Counted from the first letter of the stretch, positions 8,180 to 15,255 are shown. The stretch is DNA of 29,703 nucleotides from Clostridium_AI sp002297865 (GCA_937903005.1 CALFNR010000108.1:1-29703); one strand, 5' to 3'. The notes: generated from the letters alone by a model not told the origin. Program-made: numbers and translations.

Positions 8180-9709
8180 ATGGGCTATTGGGAGAACCGG
8201 CAGGCTCAGATGATGTATGAGTACATGGAAGATGCTGAGGCAGTATCCCAGGAGCTTGCAGATATATATGCCAAGGCATCAAGGTATCTCAGCTTTGAGA
8301 TGGATGAAATCTATGAAAAATTCATAGATAAGCATAATTTGACAGATAAAGAGGCCAGGAAGATATTGAATAGCCTGAAGGACAGCACCGACATAGCGGA
8401 ACTGAAGGAAGCCCTGGCCAAGGCTCCAAAGAATGCTGTTCTCCTGGCAGAAATGGAGAGCGGTGCATATCGGGCCAGGATTGAGAGATTGGAACAGCTT
8501 CAAACCGAAATTGATCGGATGATGCAGCAAGTATTTGAGCAGGAAAAGCAAGTGACAACTTCCCATTATGTTGACCTGGCCATGACTTCCTATTATCGGG
8601 AAATCTACAATGTGCAGAGGCAGGTTGGTTTTCAATTCAGTTTTTCTGCTGTGGATCCAAAAGCTGTGGTCATGTTGCTGCAATCGAATTGGAGCGGAGC
8701 AAACTACTCTGCAAGAATATGGAACAACACCCAGGGCCTTGCCAAGGAAGTGAAAGAGCAGATGCTCATTGGACTTCTCACCGGCAAAAAGCAGGAGGAG
8801 ATGGCCAGGGAGATTGCAAATAAGTATGCCACTGGGGCATTTGAGGCCAGAAGATTGGTGAGAACAGAAAGCAACTTTGTGAATGGACAGATGCAGATGG
8901 TGGCATATGATGAGTGTGGTGCTGAGAAATATGAGTTTGTAGCAGTTTTGGATCTGAGAACTTCTGAAATATGTAGATCATTGGATGGCAAGGTGTTTCT
9001 GGTAAAGGATGCTATGCCGGGCAAGAATATAAATCCAATGCATCCATTTTGCAGATCCACCACAATCATTCATACAGATGATGAGGTTGTGGAAGGTTTG
9101 AAGAGAAGGGCCCGGAATCCTGAGACTGGAAAGAATGAATTTGTGCCCGCTGATATGAATTATCAAGCATGGTACAAGAAAAATGTGGCCAACAATCCGA
9201 AAGCTCAGGCTGCTGAGAAAATGATAAAAAACCGATCCTCTGATAAAAAGCAATTTGAGAAGTACAGAGAAGTGATTGGAAAGAAGGCAGGCAAGAGTCT
9301 TGCTGATTTTCAGGAAATGAAGTATAATAAGCCTGAGGAGTGGGAAGGCATTCACACCAGGTATAAAGATACCAAGCTGAAGGAGAAAATCAGATCCGAC
9401 AGCACCAACAAAACCATCCACTCCGGGAAGCAAGGAAAGCACATACCCGGCCACAATAATTATAAAGAGGGCCGGAGCTATCTCACAATCACGGAGCAGC
9501 AGGCCCAGGAACTTGTGAACCAATATGCAGGCACTGGGAAGATCATCCGGGATCGCACTGGGAAATATACCGGAAAAGAGAGGATCACAACCAAGGAGCA
9601 GATTGGTGTGTGCATAGATTTGGAAGAAAATGAAGTGCCAACAAAGAGCTTTATGATACACTACTCAAAGGATGGTGTGCATATCGTACCGGCAGGAGGT
9701 TCAAAATGA
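8180..9709 (+). CDS. MuF/SPP1 gp7-like minor head protein fused to a C-terminal Ntox50 toxin domain
   Basis: A 509-residue protein. Residues 1-310 are a minor head protein: helical N-terminus, then the MuF core with RRLVRTESNFVNGQ (225-236), EKYEFVAVLDLRTSEICRS (249-267), DGKVF and MHPFCRST (287-294); Cys and His here look like metal ligands. After a Lys-rich linker (340-410), the last 95 residues start with HSGKQGKHIPGHNNYKEGRSYL (from 414) and contain AQELVNQYAGTG (442-453), GKERIT (465-470) and FMIHYSKDGVHIVP (491-504). That is the pattern of the polymorphic toxin type 50 domain (Ntox50), proposed in the literature to be an RNase-like toxin. MuF proteins bind the portal inside the capsid, so the toxin could travel in the virion. 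SPP1 gp7 (about 308 residues) lacks this tip. The next gene overlaps by four bases and may be its immunity gene. Confidence 0.88.
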   Translation: MGYWENRQAQMMYEYMEDAEAVSQELADIYAKASRYLSFEMDEIYEKFIDKHNLTDKEARKILNSLKDSTDIAELKEALAKAPKNAVLLAEMESGAYRARIERLEQLQTEIDRMMQQVFEQEKQVTTSHYVDLAMTSYYREIYNVQRQVGFQFSFSAVDPKAVVMLLQSNWSGANYSARIWNNTQGLAKEVKEQMLIGLLTGKKQEEMAREIANKYATGAFEARRLVRTESNFVNGQMQMVAYDECGAEKYEFVAVLDLRTSEICRSLDGKVFLVKDAMPGKNINPMHPFCRSTTIIHTDDEVVEGLKRRARNPETGKNEFVPADMNYQAWYKKNVANNPKAQAAEKMIKNRSSDKKQFEKYREVIGKKAGKSLADFQEMKYNKPEEWEGIHTRYKDTKLKEKIRSDSTNKTIHSGKQGKHIPGHNNYKEGRSYLTITEQQAQELVNQYAGTGKIIRDRTGKYTGKERITTKEQIGVCIDLEENEVPTKSFMIHYSKDGVHIVPAGGSK

Positions 9710-9909
9710 TAAAGCAGGAATATTTGGGAAAGAAAATAGAGCTCACAGATATTGATGGGAAGGTATGGCATGGCAAAGTAGCCATGATCACACCGGCACA
9801 GGATAGTGATTCAGGAGAGAATGAGTTGGCCATTGAGTTTGGCGGTGGCCTCACTGAATTCAAAGAGAGTGAGATTGAGGCCATTGAGGAAGTAAAGAAA
9901 AACAAATAA
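9706..9909 (+). CDS. candidate immunity protein for the Ntox50 tip (small beta protein)
   Basis: A 67-residue acidic protein whose ATG overlaps the stop of the toxin-bearing gene (ATGA, 9706-9709); GGCAGGAGG lies just upstream. Its sequence (KKIELTDIDGKVWHGKVAMITP...ELAIEFGG) reads as a small beta-barrel, somewhat Sm-like. Polymorphic toxin genes are normally followed at once by a small immunity gene, and this is the only small gene in that position before a terminator, so immunity is the natural inference. An acidic partner for a basic toxin also fits. It could instead be an unrelated small head gene. I know no named family for it with certainty. Confidence 0.6.
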   Translation: MIKQEYLGKKIELTDIDGKVWHGKVAMITPAQDSDSGENELAIEFGGGLTEFKESEIEAIEEVKKNK

Positions 9910-9922
9910 TTCCAGGCAGCAG

Positions 9923-9952
9923 AGAGCTATGCAGAGATGCATGGCTCTTTTT
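9923..9952 (+). terminator. intrinsic terminator after the toxin/immunity pair
   Basis: An 11-bp stem (AGAGCTATGCA with TGCATGGCTCT, one G-T pair), GAGA loop at 9934-9937, then TTTTT at 9948-9952 including the last stem base. It lies between the candidate immunity gene and the Tad2-like gene. Its 3' arm and flank (GCTCTTTTT then TATGCAAA) and its 5' flank (GGCAGCAG) resemble the terminator at 4744. Confidence 0.75.
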
Positions 9953-9984
9953 ATATGCAAATTTTTAGAGAGGAGGATCTAAGC

Positions 9985-10239
9985 ATGAATTTTGGTGAAT
10001 CATTGGAAGCCCTGAAGAGTGGAAAGAAGGCAGCAAGAGCAGGATGGAATGGAAAGGGCCAGTATATTGAGCTTGCAACCAATATCAGCTACATGAATGC
10101 ATCCGGGCAGATTGTGAATTGTGAGCATGATGCCATTGGCAACAAGGCCATTGCATTTGTAGGCACATCTGGTGTGCAAATAGGGTGGTTAGCATCTCAG
10201 GCTGATATGCTTGCAGAGGATTGGCTTGTTGTGGAGTAG
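9985..10239 (+). CDS. tad2: DUF2829 protein, Tad2-like Thoeris anti-defence protein
   Basis: An 84-residue protein from ATG 9985 (GAGGAGGATC box upstream; the frame is open from 9937 but that start lies inside the terminator). The opening MNFGESLEALKSGKKAARA, followed by GWNGKGQYIEL (20-30), and the ending GWLASQADMLAEDW (67-80) are the hallmarks of DUF2829. Tad2 of phage SPO1 belongs to this family and was shown to block Thoeris defence by binding the cyclic ADP-ribose signal made by the TIR protein ThsB. The protein works in the cytoplasm as a small oligomer. The location, between head genes and just after a terminator, is a typical cargo slot. Family assignment is firm; activity against a particular TIR signal is inferred. 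Confidence 0.88.
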   Translation: MNFGESLEALKSGKKAARAGWNGKGQYIELATNISYMNASGQIVNCEHDAIGNKAIAFVGTSGVQIGWLASQADMLAEDWLVVE

Positions 10240-10351
10240 GAAGGCGGCCCGGAGCCACTGAGGGTCTAAAATAAGAGGTGGGCAAATATAACCAAGAGAG
10301 TGAATCTGTGGGGCCTAAGAGGGCAATGCAGGGGCATATAGGAGGCAAACA
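10240..10351 (+). other. unusual 112-base non-coding gap in the head operon
   Basis: Neighbouring late genes overlap or lie a few bases apart, yet here 112 bases carry no usable frame. The stretch is richer in G runs than its surroundings (GGCGGCCCGGAGCC, GTGGGC, GTGGGGCC, GCAGGGGC). GGCCC near 10246 can pair with GGGCC near 10311, so a folded leader is possible. It ends with the AGGAGG box of the scaffold gene. It could be a structured leader of the scaffold/capsid mRNA or a scar of gene exchange. Confidence 0.4.
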
Positions 10352-11089
10352 ATGAAGTACATAAACAATCATTATGGTGCAAGCAACGTATTTGGAAGAG
10401 CAAGATGCAAGCTGCCTATGAATTTGCAGTATTTTGCAGCAGATGGTGCAGGCGGTGGAGCCGGAGGTGGAGGAACCTCAGGAGATGGCGAAGGCACAGC
10501 GGCAACAGGATCCGAAGGTGCAGCAGTCGGAGGTGAGGGCGGTGCAGCAGCTCCTCAGAGTTTTGATGATTTCTTAAAGGATCCGAACAATCAGGCAGAA
10601 TTTGACAGAAGAGTGGCAAAGGCTCTGGATGAAAACAGAACTAAAATGCAGGCAGACATTGAGGCAAAGATGCAGGAGGCAAGAACCGAAGCAGAGAAGA
10701 TGGCCAAAATGAATGCCGAACAGAAAGCACAGTATGAAAGAGAGAAGCAGGACAAAGAATTGGCCGACAGAGAGGCAGCAATTACCAAGAGAGAGCTCAT
10801 GGCAACAGCCAAGGAGCAGCTTGCGGAGAAGAGGCTGCCTATTTCATTGGCATCTGTGCTCAATTATTCCAGTGCAGAGGAATGCACAGCATCAATTGAT
10901 GCAGTAGGAAAAGCATTCCAGGAAGCAGTGGAGAAAGAGGTGAATGACCGCCTGGCCGGTGGAAAGCCGCCAAAGAAAGCAAACAATCCGGCAGCAACAT
11001 TCACAATGGAGCAGATCAAGGCAATGTCACCTGATCAGATCAATGCAAATTGGGAAGCGGTGCAGGCATCCATGAAGGCTGCAAAATAG
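10352..11089 (+). CDS. capsid scaffolding protein (DUF4355-like)
   Basis: A 245-residue protein directly before the capsid gene. Residues about 22-29 contain PMNLQYFA, a motif often found at the front of Firmicutes phage scaffold proteins. A Gly/Ala-rich low-complexity linker follows (30-68), then a long charged helix with coiled-coil pattern (about 75-160, KMQADIEAKMQEARTEAEKM and so on), and a C-terminal region with FTMEQIKAMSPDQINANWEAV. Scaffold proteins guide capsid assembly and leave before DNA entry. AGGAGGCAAAC precedes the ATG at 10352; a second in-frame Met at 10418 has no good box. Confidence 0.85.
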   Translation: MKYINNHYGASNVFGRARCKLPMNLQYFAADGAGGGAGGGGTSGDGEGTAATGSEGAAVGGEGGAAAPQSFDDFLKDPNNQAEFDRRVAKALDENRTKMQADIEAKMQEARTEAEKMAKMNAEQKAQYEREKQDKELADREAAITKRELMATAKEQLAEKRLPISLASVLNYSSAEECTASIDAVGKAFQEAVEKEVNDRLAGGKPPKKANNPAATFTMEQIKAMSPDQINANWEAVQASMKAAK

Positions 11090-11114
11090 GGAAAAGTAAA
11101 GGAGGAAAAGAATA

Positions 11115-11969
11115 ATGTCAGTTGCAAATTTTATCCCTACAATTTGGAGTGCTAGACTTTTAGCGCACTTAGATAAGAAACATGTATATGCCGCTCTGGT
11201 AAACAGAGATTATGAGGGTGAGATTAAAAATTTTGGTGATACAGTGAAAATTAATCAGATTGGTGATATTACCATCAACGATTATGAAAAAGGCAAGGAT
11301 ATTGCAGATCCTGAGGATCTCAGCGGTGATCAGACAATCATCACAATTGATCAGGCAAAATACTTCAACTTTGCCATTGATGATGTTGATAAAGCCCAGG
11401 TAAACCCTAAGCTTATGGATGCTGCTATGCAGAGAGCTGCATATAGCATGAACGATGTTACGGATAAATTCCTGGCCAATCTCATGTATTTGGCGGCAGT
11501 AAATAATAATGGAACAAACCTGGGTTCTGATGATTCAGCAGTTGTGCCTACAAAGAATGATGCCTATGATTATTTGGTTGACCTGGGTACAGACCTCACA
11601 GAGAAGGATGTACCAACAGAGGGTAGATGGGTTGTTGTACCGGCATGGTATCATGGCCTTTTACTGAAAGATAGCAGATTTGTTGGAAATGGTACTGACT
11701 ACAACAAAGCCCTTATTGAAGGAGGTGAGGTTGGTGTGGCAGCAGGCTTCAGAGTATGGCTCTCCAACAATGTACCAAATGTATCTGGTGGAAAATACAA
11801 GATTGTAGCAGGAACAAATGCAGGAGCATCCTATGCAGAGCAGATTCTAGAAACCAAGGCATATACCCCTGAGAAGAGATTTGCCGATGCTGTAAAGGGT
11901 CTCCATGTATATGGTGGCAAGGTTGTTCAGCCTAAGTGCTTATCTGTATTAACTGCAAGCAAGAACTAA
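11115..11969 (+). CDS. major capsid protein
   Basis: A 284-residue protein with a strong AAAGGAGG box, following the scaffold gene. The start SVANFIPTIWSARLLAHLDKK and the later segments YEGEIKNFGDTVKINQIGDI, DQAKYFNFAIDDVDKAQ and EGRWVVVPAWYHGLLLKDSRF are typical of the P22 coat/HK97-fold capsid proteins common in clostridial siphophages. Hundreds of copies build the icosahedral shell. The order scaffold-capsid-connectors supports the call. Confidence 0.93.
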   Translation: MSVANFIPTIWSARLLAHLDKKHVYAALVNRDYEGEIKNFGDTVKINQIGDITINDYEKGKDIADPEDLSGDQTIITIDQAKYFNFAIDDVDKAQVNPKLMDAAMQRAAYSMNDVTDKFLANLMYLAAVNNNGTNLGSDDSAVVPTKNDAYDYLVDLGTDLTEKDVPTEGRWVVVPAWYHGLLLKDSRFVGNGTDYNKALIEGGEVGVAAGFRVWLSNNVPNVSGGKYKIVAGTNAGASYAEQILETKAYTPEKRFADAVKGLHVYGGKVVQPKCLSVLTASKN

Positions 11970-11986
11970 GAGGAGGAGAAGGCAGT

Positions 11987-12358
11987 ATGTTCATCTTAAA
12001 CAAAAAAACTGGAGTGATTCAGGAATGTAATAATAATGATGTAATCAAAGTATGCAAAAAAGACACAGAACACTACGCTGTTGCAGAAACTAAAGAAGAA
12101 TTGACAGCAACAGCCAAGGAGCCTCAGAAACATGGTGAAAATATTGCTGTTTCTGAGAGCAATTCTGAATCAGTAACAGCTCAGGGAGAGCATGAAGAAC
12201 AGTCCGGAGCAGATTCTTTAAATAGTGGCGATCAGCAGTTTACTGTGCTGAATGCCAAGAACGTGAAGGAACTCAGAAAAATTGCAAAAGAAAAAGGCAT
12301 TCAGGGATATGAAAACATGAATAAAGATACTTTGATTGCTATAATCATGAACCACTAG
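11987..12358 (+). CDS. head protein with C-terminal HeH/Rho_N-type domain
   Basis: A 123-residue protein from ATG 11987 (GAGGAGGAG upstream; the frame extends further up but overlaps the capsid gene without a ribosome box). Residues 1-30 (FILNKKTGVIQECNNNDVIKVC) form a small beta domain. A Glu/Ser/Thr-rich linker follows. The last 35 residues (VKELRKIAKEKGIQGYENMNKDTLIAII) are a HeH/LEM or Rho N-terminal-like helix pair, often seen in small phage head genes after the capsid. It may be a capsid decoration or connector accessory; the role is unproven. Confidence 0.65.
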   Translation: MFILNKKTGVIQECNNNDVIKVCKKDTEHYAVAETKEELTATAKEPQKHGENIAVSESNSESVTAQGEHEEQSGADSLNSGDQQFTVLNAKNVKELRKIAKEKGIQGYENMNKDTLIAIIMNH

Positions 12359-12376
12359 TCTGTGGGAGGTGAAACT

Positions 12377-12733
12377 ATGACAGATATTGAAATGTTGAAG
12401 AAGTTAACCGGAGAGGGGGATGAGGAATTGCTCTCTCTTTTGTTTTCTTTAGCGGAGGAGAAGATACTTTCTCTGACAAACAGAAAACAAATCATCTATC
12501 CTTTAAAGCCCGCAGTGAGAGAATGGGCAACAGTGGCATATAACCGGATGGGAATGCAGGGGGAAACAAGCAGAAGTGAAGGGGGGATTTCTTCAGCATT
12601 TGCGGAAATCCCAAAGGAAATTGAGGAAGCAATCAAGAGATACAGATTGGGAAGGGTGAACGGCCATGCGTATGAGAAAAAGTCTGATGAAAAAGTATCA
12701 TCTGAAGAGAAGAACAATACAGAAGAACTCTGA
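12377..12733 (+). CDS. head-tail connector protein (gp6/gp15-like)
   Basis: A 118-residue, mostly helical protein from ATG 12377 (GGGAGGTG upstream). The beginning (TDIEMLKKLTGEGDEELLSLLFSLAEEKIL) and the middle (PAVREWATVAYNRMG...EGGISSAF) match the DNA-packaging/head-tail connector family (HK97 gp6, SPP1 gp15). Twelve-fold rings of this protein sit under the portal. Its position after the capsid is standard. Its C-terminal Lys/Glu tail overlaps the next gene by 68 bases. Confidence 0.8.
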   Translation: MTDIEMLKKLTGEGDEELLSLLFSLAEEKILSLTNRKQIIYPLKPAVREWATVAYNRMGMQGETSRSEGGISSAFAEIPKEIEEAIKRYRLGRVNGHAYEKKSDEKVSSEEKNNTEEL

Positions 12734-12989
12734 AGGAGGAACCGCTGATGCATATGCTGAGGCGATTGAGATTCAGGCAATAATCTGGCCGGCAGGAGGT
12801 CGGGTACAGGCTGAAATGTATGGAGAAAGGCTTTCATATATCAAGAACATGGAATATGAAGGTACAGAGACCATGCAGGAAGGGGATGGCATATGTGTTT
12901 TTGTTGGTCCAGAAGAAAGGCCTGATTACAAGATTATCTCTATAAAGCCGGAATACAGTCCTAAGCTGATAGAATTGGAGAAATTATAA
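12666..12989 (+). CDS. head closure / head-tail adaptor protein
   Basis: A 107-residue protein; ATG 12666 follows GAAGGGTG at good spacing, although an internal Met at 12687 would also be usable. From residue 25 on it is beta-rich (DAYAEAIEIQAIIWPAGGRVQAEMYGERL...YKIISIKP), as in SPP1 gp16-type head closure proteins. Its stop overlaps the start of the next gene by one base (TAATG). Assigned mainly by order between connector and gp10-like genes. Confidence 0.72.
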   Translation: MRMRKSLMKKYHLKRRTIQKNSEGGTADAYAEAIEIQAIIWPAGGRVQAEMYGERLSYIKNMEYEGTETMQEGDGICVFVGPEERPDYKIISIKPEYSPKLIELEKL

Positions 12990-13516
12990 TGTCAGTGAAT
13001 GGTGTTCAGAGTTTAATGAGAAAATTTAATGAATTGGGAACCATGGAGCCAATTGTAGCCAAGGCTGTGAAAAAGCAGGCTGAAAGAGTAAGAGCCTTGG
13101 CTGTAAAGCTGTGCCCTGCGAACCATGGAGAACTGAGGGGGAGTATTCACACGAAAGTGGAGCAGGATGCAGGTTCCACAATTGGCTGTGTATATACCAA
13201 TGCGGAATATGCAGCTTATGTAGAATTTGGAACAGGTCCGGCAGGTCAAGCAAATCATCAAGGAATATCCCCAAACGTGCCAGTTGCATATCGGCAAGAT
13301 TCATGGTGGTTCCCTGGCGACAAAGTAGATCCTTCAGATGCAGAGAAATATCATTGGCCCAAGAGTGGTGATGGAGATCAGACATTTTATTTCACAGATG
13401 GTCAGCTAGCTCAGCCTTTTATGTATCCAGCATTGAAAACAATGGAGAAGCATGTGGTGGCAGGTCTGGCAGCAGATTTGCAGACAGGTATTCAGAAGGA
13501 AGGTGGAAGCACATGA
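12989..13516 (+). CDS. HK97 gp10-like neck/tail completion protein
   Basis: A 175-residue protein with the HK97-gp10 pattern: an N-terminal helix with VKKQAERVRALAVKLCPANHGELRGSI (27-53) and then AEYAAYVEFGTGPAG (68-82), the YVEFGTG motif being diagnostic. These proteins act at the head-tail joint. The C-terminal part ends in QPFMYPALKTMEKHVV, also typical. Its stop overlaps the next start (ATGA). Confidence 0.88.
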   Translation: MSVNGVQSLMRKFNELGTMEPIVAKAVKKQAERVRALAVKLCPANHGELRGSIHTKVEQDAGSTIGCVYTNAEYAAYVEFGTGPAGQANHQGISPNVPVAYRQDSWWFPGDKVDPSDAEKYHWPKSGDGDQTFYFTDGQLAQPFMYPALKTMEKHVVAGLAADLQTGIQKEGGST

Positions 13517-13869
13517 TTAATGTAAAGGATCAGGTTTATGATGCCATTAAGGACATCACAGAAAATGTAAGTGATGGATATCCAAAAGATTGGGGAAAGC
13601 TCCCTGCAATTCAGTACACCGAAGAGGATAATTCCGTGTTTGAGTGGGTGGATGGAAAGGAAAGCAAAGCCCACCTTCTCTACAAAGTAGATATTTGGAA
13701 TAATAATAGTACATCAGCAACGGCTATGGAGGTTGATAAGGGCATTGCAGCCCTGGGTCTCAGAAGAGTGGCTTGTGGTGATGTTGCAGATCCATCTGGG
13801 TTGAAGCATAAAGTAATGCGGTATGAAGGAATCATTGATGTAGATAATCAAATGGTATACAACAACTAA
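13513..13869 (+). CDS. tail terminator / minor tail completion protein
   Basis: A 118-residue protein coupled to the preceding gene by an ATGA overlap. It has an N-terminal helix (INVKDQVYDAIKDITENVS), a central YKVDIWNNNSTSA strand and a following helix (AMEVDKGIAALGL), the arrangement of tail-to-head joining proteins (SPP1 gp17, lambda gpU-like). Its place just before the tail tube gene supports this. The specific family is not certain. Confidence 0.72.
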   Translation: MINVKDQVYDAIKDITENVSDGYPKDWGKLPAIQYTEEDNSVFEWVDGKESKAHLLYKVDIWNNNSTSATAMEVDKGIAALGLRRVACGDVADPSGLKHKVMRYEGIIDVDNQMVYNN

Positions 13870-13886
13870 GAAGGGGGAAAAGCAAC

Positions 13887-14300
13887 ATGTTAGCGAATGG
13901 TGCAACATTAGGTTATAAGAAAAAAGGAGCTAGTGGTGATTATACTATCCTCACTGGTCTGAAAGAGGTCCCAGAATTGGGGGACGATCCAGAAAAGGTT
14001 GAGAATACTAGCCTTGCCGATGCGGTAAAACAGTATGAGTTTGGAATTGGGGATGCGGGCGAGCTTACATATAAATTTAAGTATGAAAACTCTTCAAAAA
14101 CATCTCCATACAGAGTGATGAGATTGGCAGGAGCAAAAAAAGAAGTACTCTCTTTTTGTGAAACCTTGCCAGACAAAACGAAGTATGAGTATGATGCCCA
14201 GGTCTCTGTAAAGAGATCTGGAGGTGGAGTTAATGGAGTAATAGAGTGGGATTTAAACATGGCTCTTCAGAGCGAAATCAAAGTAACAGATCCAGCATAA
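13887..14300 (+). CDS. major tail tube protein
   Basis: A 137-residue beta-rich protein (LANGATLGYKKKG...YTILTGLKEVPELGDDPEKV) with the pattern of Firmicutes siphophage tail tube proteins. Stacked hexamers of it form the tail tube. AAGGGGGAAAAG precedes the ATG. It is followed by the tail chaperone pair and the tape measure gene, the canonical order. Confidence 0.85.
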   Translation: MLANGATLGYKKKGASGDYTILTGLKEVPELGDDPEKVENTSLADAVKQYEFGIGDAGELTYKFKYENSSKTSPYRVMRLAGAKKEVLSFCETLPDKTKYEYDAQVSVKRSGGGVNGVIEWDLNMALQSEIKVTDPA

Positions 14301-14317
14301 AGTAGGAGGATAAGAAT

Positions 14318-14782
14318 ATGGGATTTTTTGACAAGAAAGATGTGGAAATGGATGAGGCAGCAAAGATTGAAGAAAGCAAGGAGTATCAGGGAGTACATGA
14401 AACTCAGAAGAGAAAACCATTTGCACTGTGGGAAGTAGGAGGTGAAACCTACAAGCTGAAGCTGAGAACTCCGGCTATTGTAGAGTTAGAGCAGAAATAT
14501 AAAACAAACTTGATGAACATTATGGGATCATCAGGCCAGGGTGGAATGCCTGCACTCTCTGTGATGTTGGATGTTACTCACGCGGCTATGAAAGATTGGC
14601 AGCATGGAATCACAAAGAATGAAGTACAGAGTCTTTTCACAAAGTATGTTGATGAAGGAGGCTCTCAGTTGTCGTTTTATATGACAGTTTACATGGAGAT
14701 TTTCACAGTGAGCGGTTTTTTCTCCGTAAATCTGAGCAATCAGATGAGTGGAGCACTCCAAGAAGCGAAGGAGGACCTATAA
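14318..14782 (+). CDS. tail assembly chaperone, short (G-like) product
   Basis: A 154-residue protein (KKRKPFALWEVGG-like opening; EVGGETYKLKLRTPAIVELEQKY at about 38-60) of the tail chaperone type that coats the tape measure protein during tail assembly. AGGAGGA precedes the ATG. Near its end it reads through T TTT TTC at 14716-14722, a canonical -1 slippery heptamer in the correct codon phase (ggt ttt ttc). A fraction of ribosomes would therefore enter the -1 frame and make the longer GT-type product, as in lambda G/GT. Confidence 0.85.
   Translation: MGFFDKKDVEMDEAAKIEESKEYQGVHETQKRKPFALWEVGGETYKLKLRTPAIVELEQKYKTNLMNIMGSSGQGGMPALSVMLDVTHAAMKDWQHGITKNEVQSLFTKYVDEGGSQLSFYMTVYMEIFTVSGFFSVNLSNQMSGALQEAKEDL
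14716..14722 (+). promoter_or_regulatory. -1 ribosomal frameshift site T TTT TTC
   Basis: The heptamer T TTT TTC sits in the frame ggt ttt ttc tcc of the G-like gene, 60 bases before its stop, where the -1 frame is open. Its pattern X XXY YYZ is a standard slippery sequence. A strong hairpin at 14808-14847 lies about 85 bases downstream, farther than the usual stimulator distance. Confidence 0.7.
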
Positions 14783-15255
14783 AAGAGACTGTAACAGAGA
14801 TTATATATGGACTGTATCCAGTATTTTTAAATGCTGGATACAGTCCATCTTTATTTTGGAAGCTAAGTATTGCAGAAATCAATGATATACTTGAAAGCTA
14901 TGCAAGAAGAGAAGAACGAAAAGCAAAACAACGAAAGGCAGAGCTAAAAGATGAGATCATGCTGCTCTTTAATCAGACGTTGCAAATTGGGGATGTACTT
15001 GAAAAACTGATGGATAAAAAAAAGCAGATTCGTATGCCAAAAGAATATTATCCAGAATTATTTGAAGAAGCGAATTCAACAGAGCAGAAAGCAGAGGATA
15101 AGTCGTGCAGAGAGATGAAACTTCACAAAGCGAGAATGGATGATTTTGTTTTTATGCACAATAGGGCATTCAGAGAGCGAGGTGAAAGTAGTGGAAGGAA
15201 TGACGCTGGAGAAACTGCAAGTAATAATAGAGGCACAGACAAAAGCTTATTATGA
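14722..15255 (+). CDS. tail assembly chaperone, -1 frameshift extension (T-like part)
   Basis: The -1 frame is open without a stop from 14653 to 15255 and so overlaps the end of the G-like gene. Reading 14318-14722 and then from 14722 to 15255 gives a GT-type product of about 312 residues. The extension begins LRKSEQSDEWSTP and contains GYSPSLFWKLSIAEINDILE, a segment characteristic of the second tail chaperone frame in such phages, then a basic helix (RREERKAKQRKAELKDEI). It has no ribosome box of its own at its first Met (14959), which supports production by frameshifting rather than independent initiation. It overlaps the tape measure start by 65 bases. Confidence 0.75.
   Translation, partial: LRKSEQSDEWSTPRSEGGPIKETVTEIIYGLYPVFLNAGYSPSLFWKLSIAEINDILESYARREERKAKQRKAELKDEIMLLFNQTLQIGDVLEKLMDKKKQIRMPKEYYPELFEEANSTEQKAEDKSCREMKLHKARMDDFVFMHNRAFRERGESSGRNDAGETASNNRGTDKSLL
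14808..14847 (+). repeat. 14-bp perfect hairpin inside the T-like frame
   Basis: Arms TGGACTGTATCCAG (14808-14821) and its exact reverse complement (14834-14847) around a 12-base loop rich in T and A. It stands 26 bases after the stop of the G-like gene and is followed by TCTTTATTTT. In another place it would be called a terminator; here it lies in translated sequence of the frameshift product. Confidence 0.7.

Noticed and set aside
14959..15255. Independent small gene starting at 14959
   Set aside because: No ribosome box at its Met, and the frame is open far upstream across the slippery site, so it is better explained as the frameshift extension.
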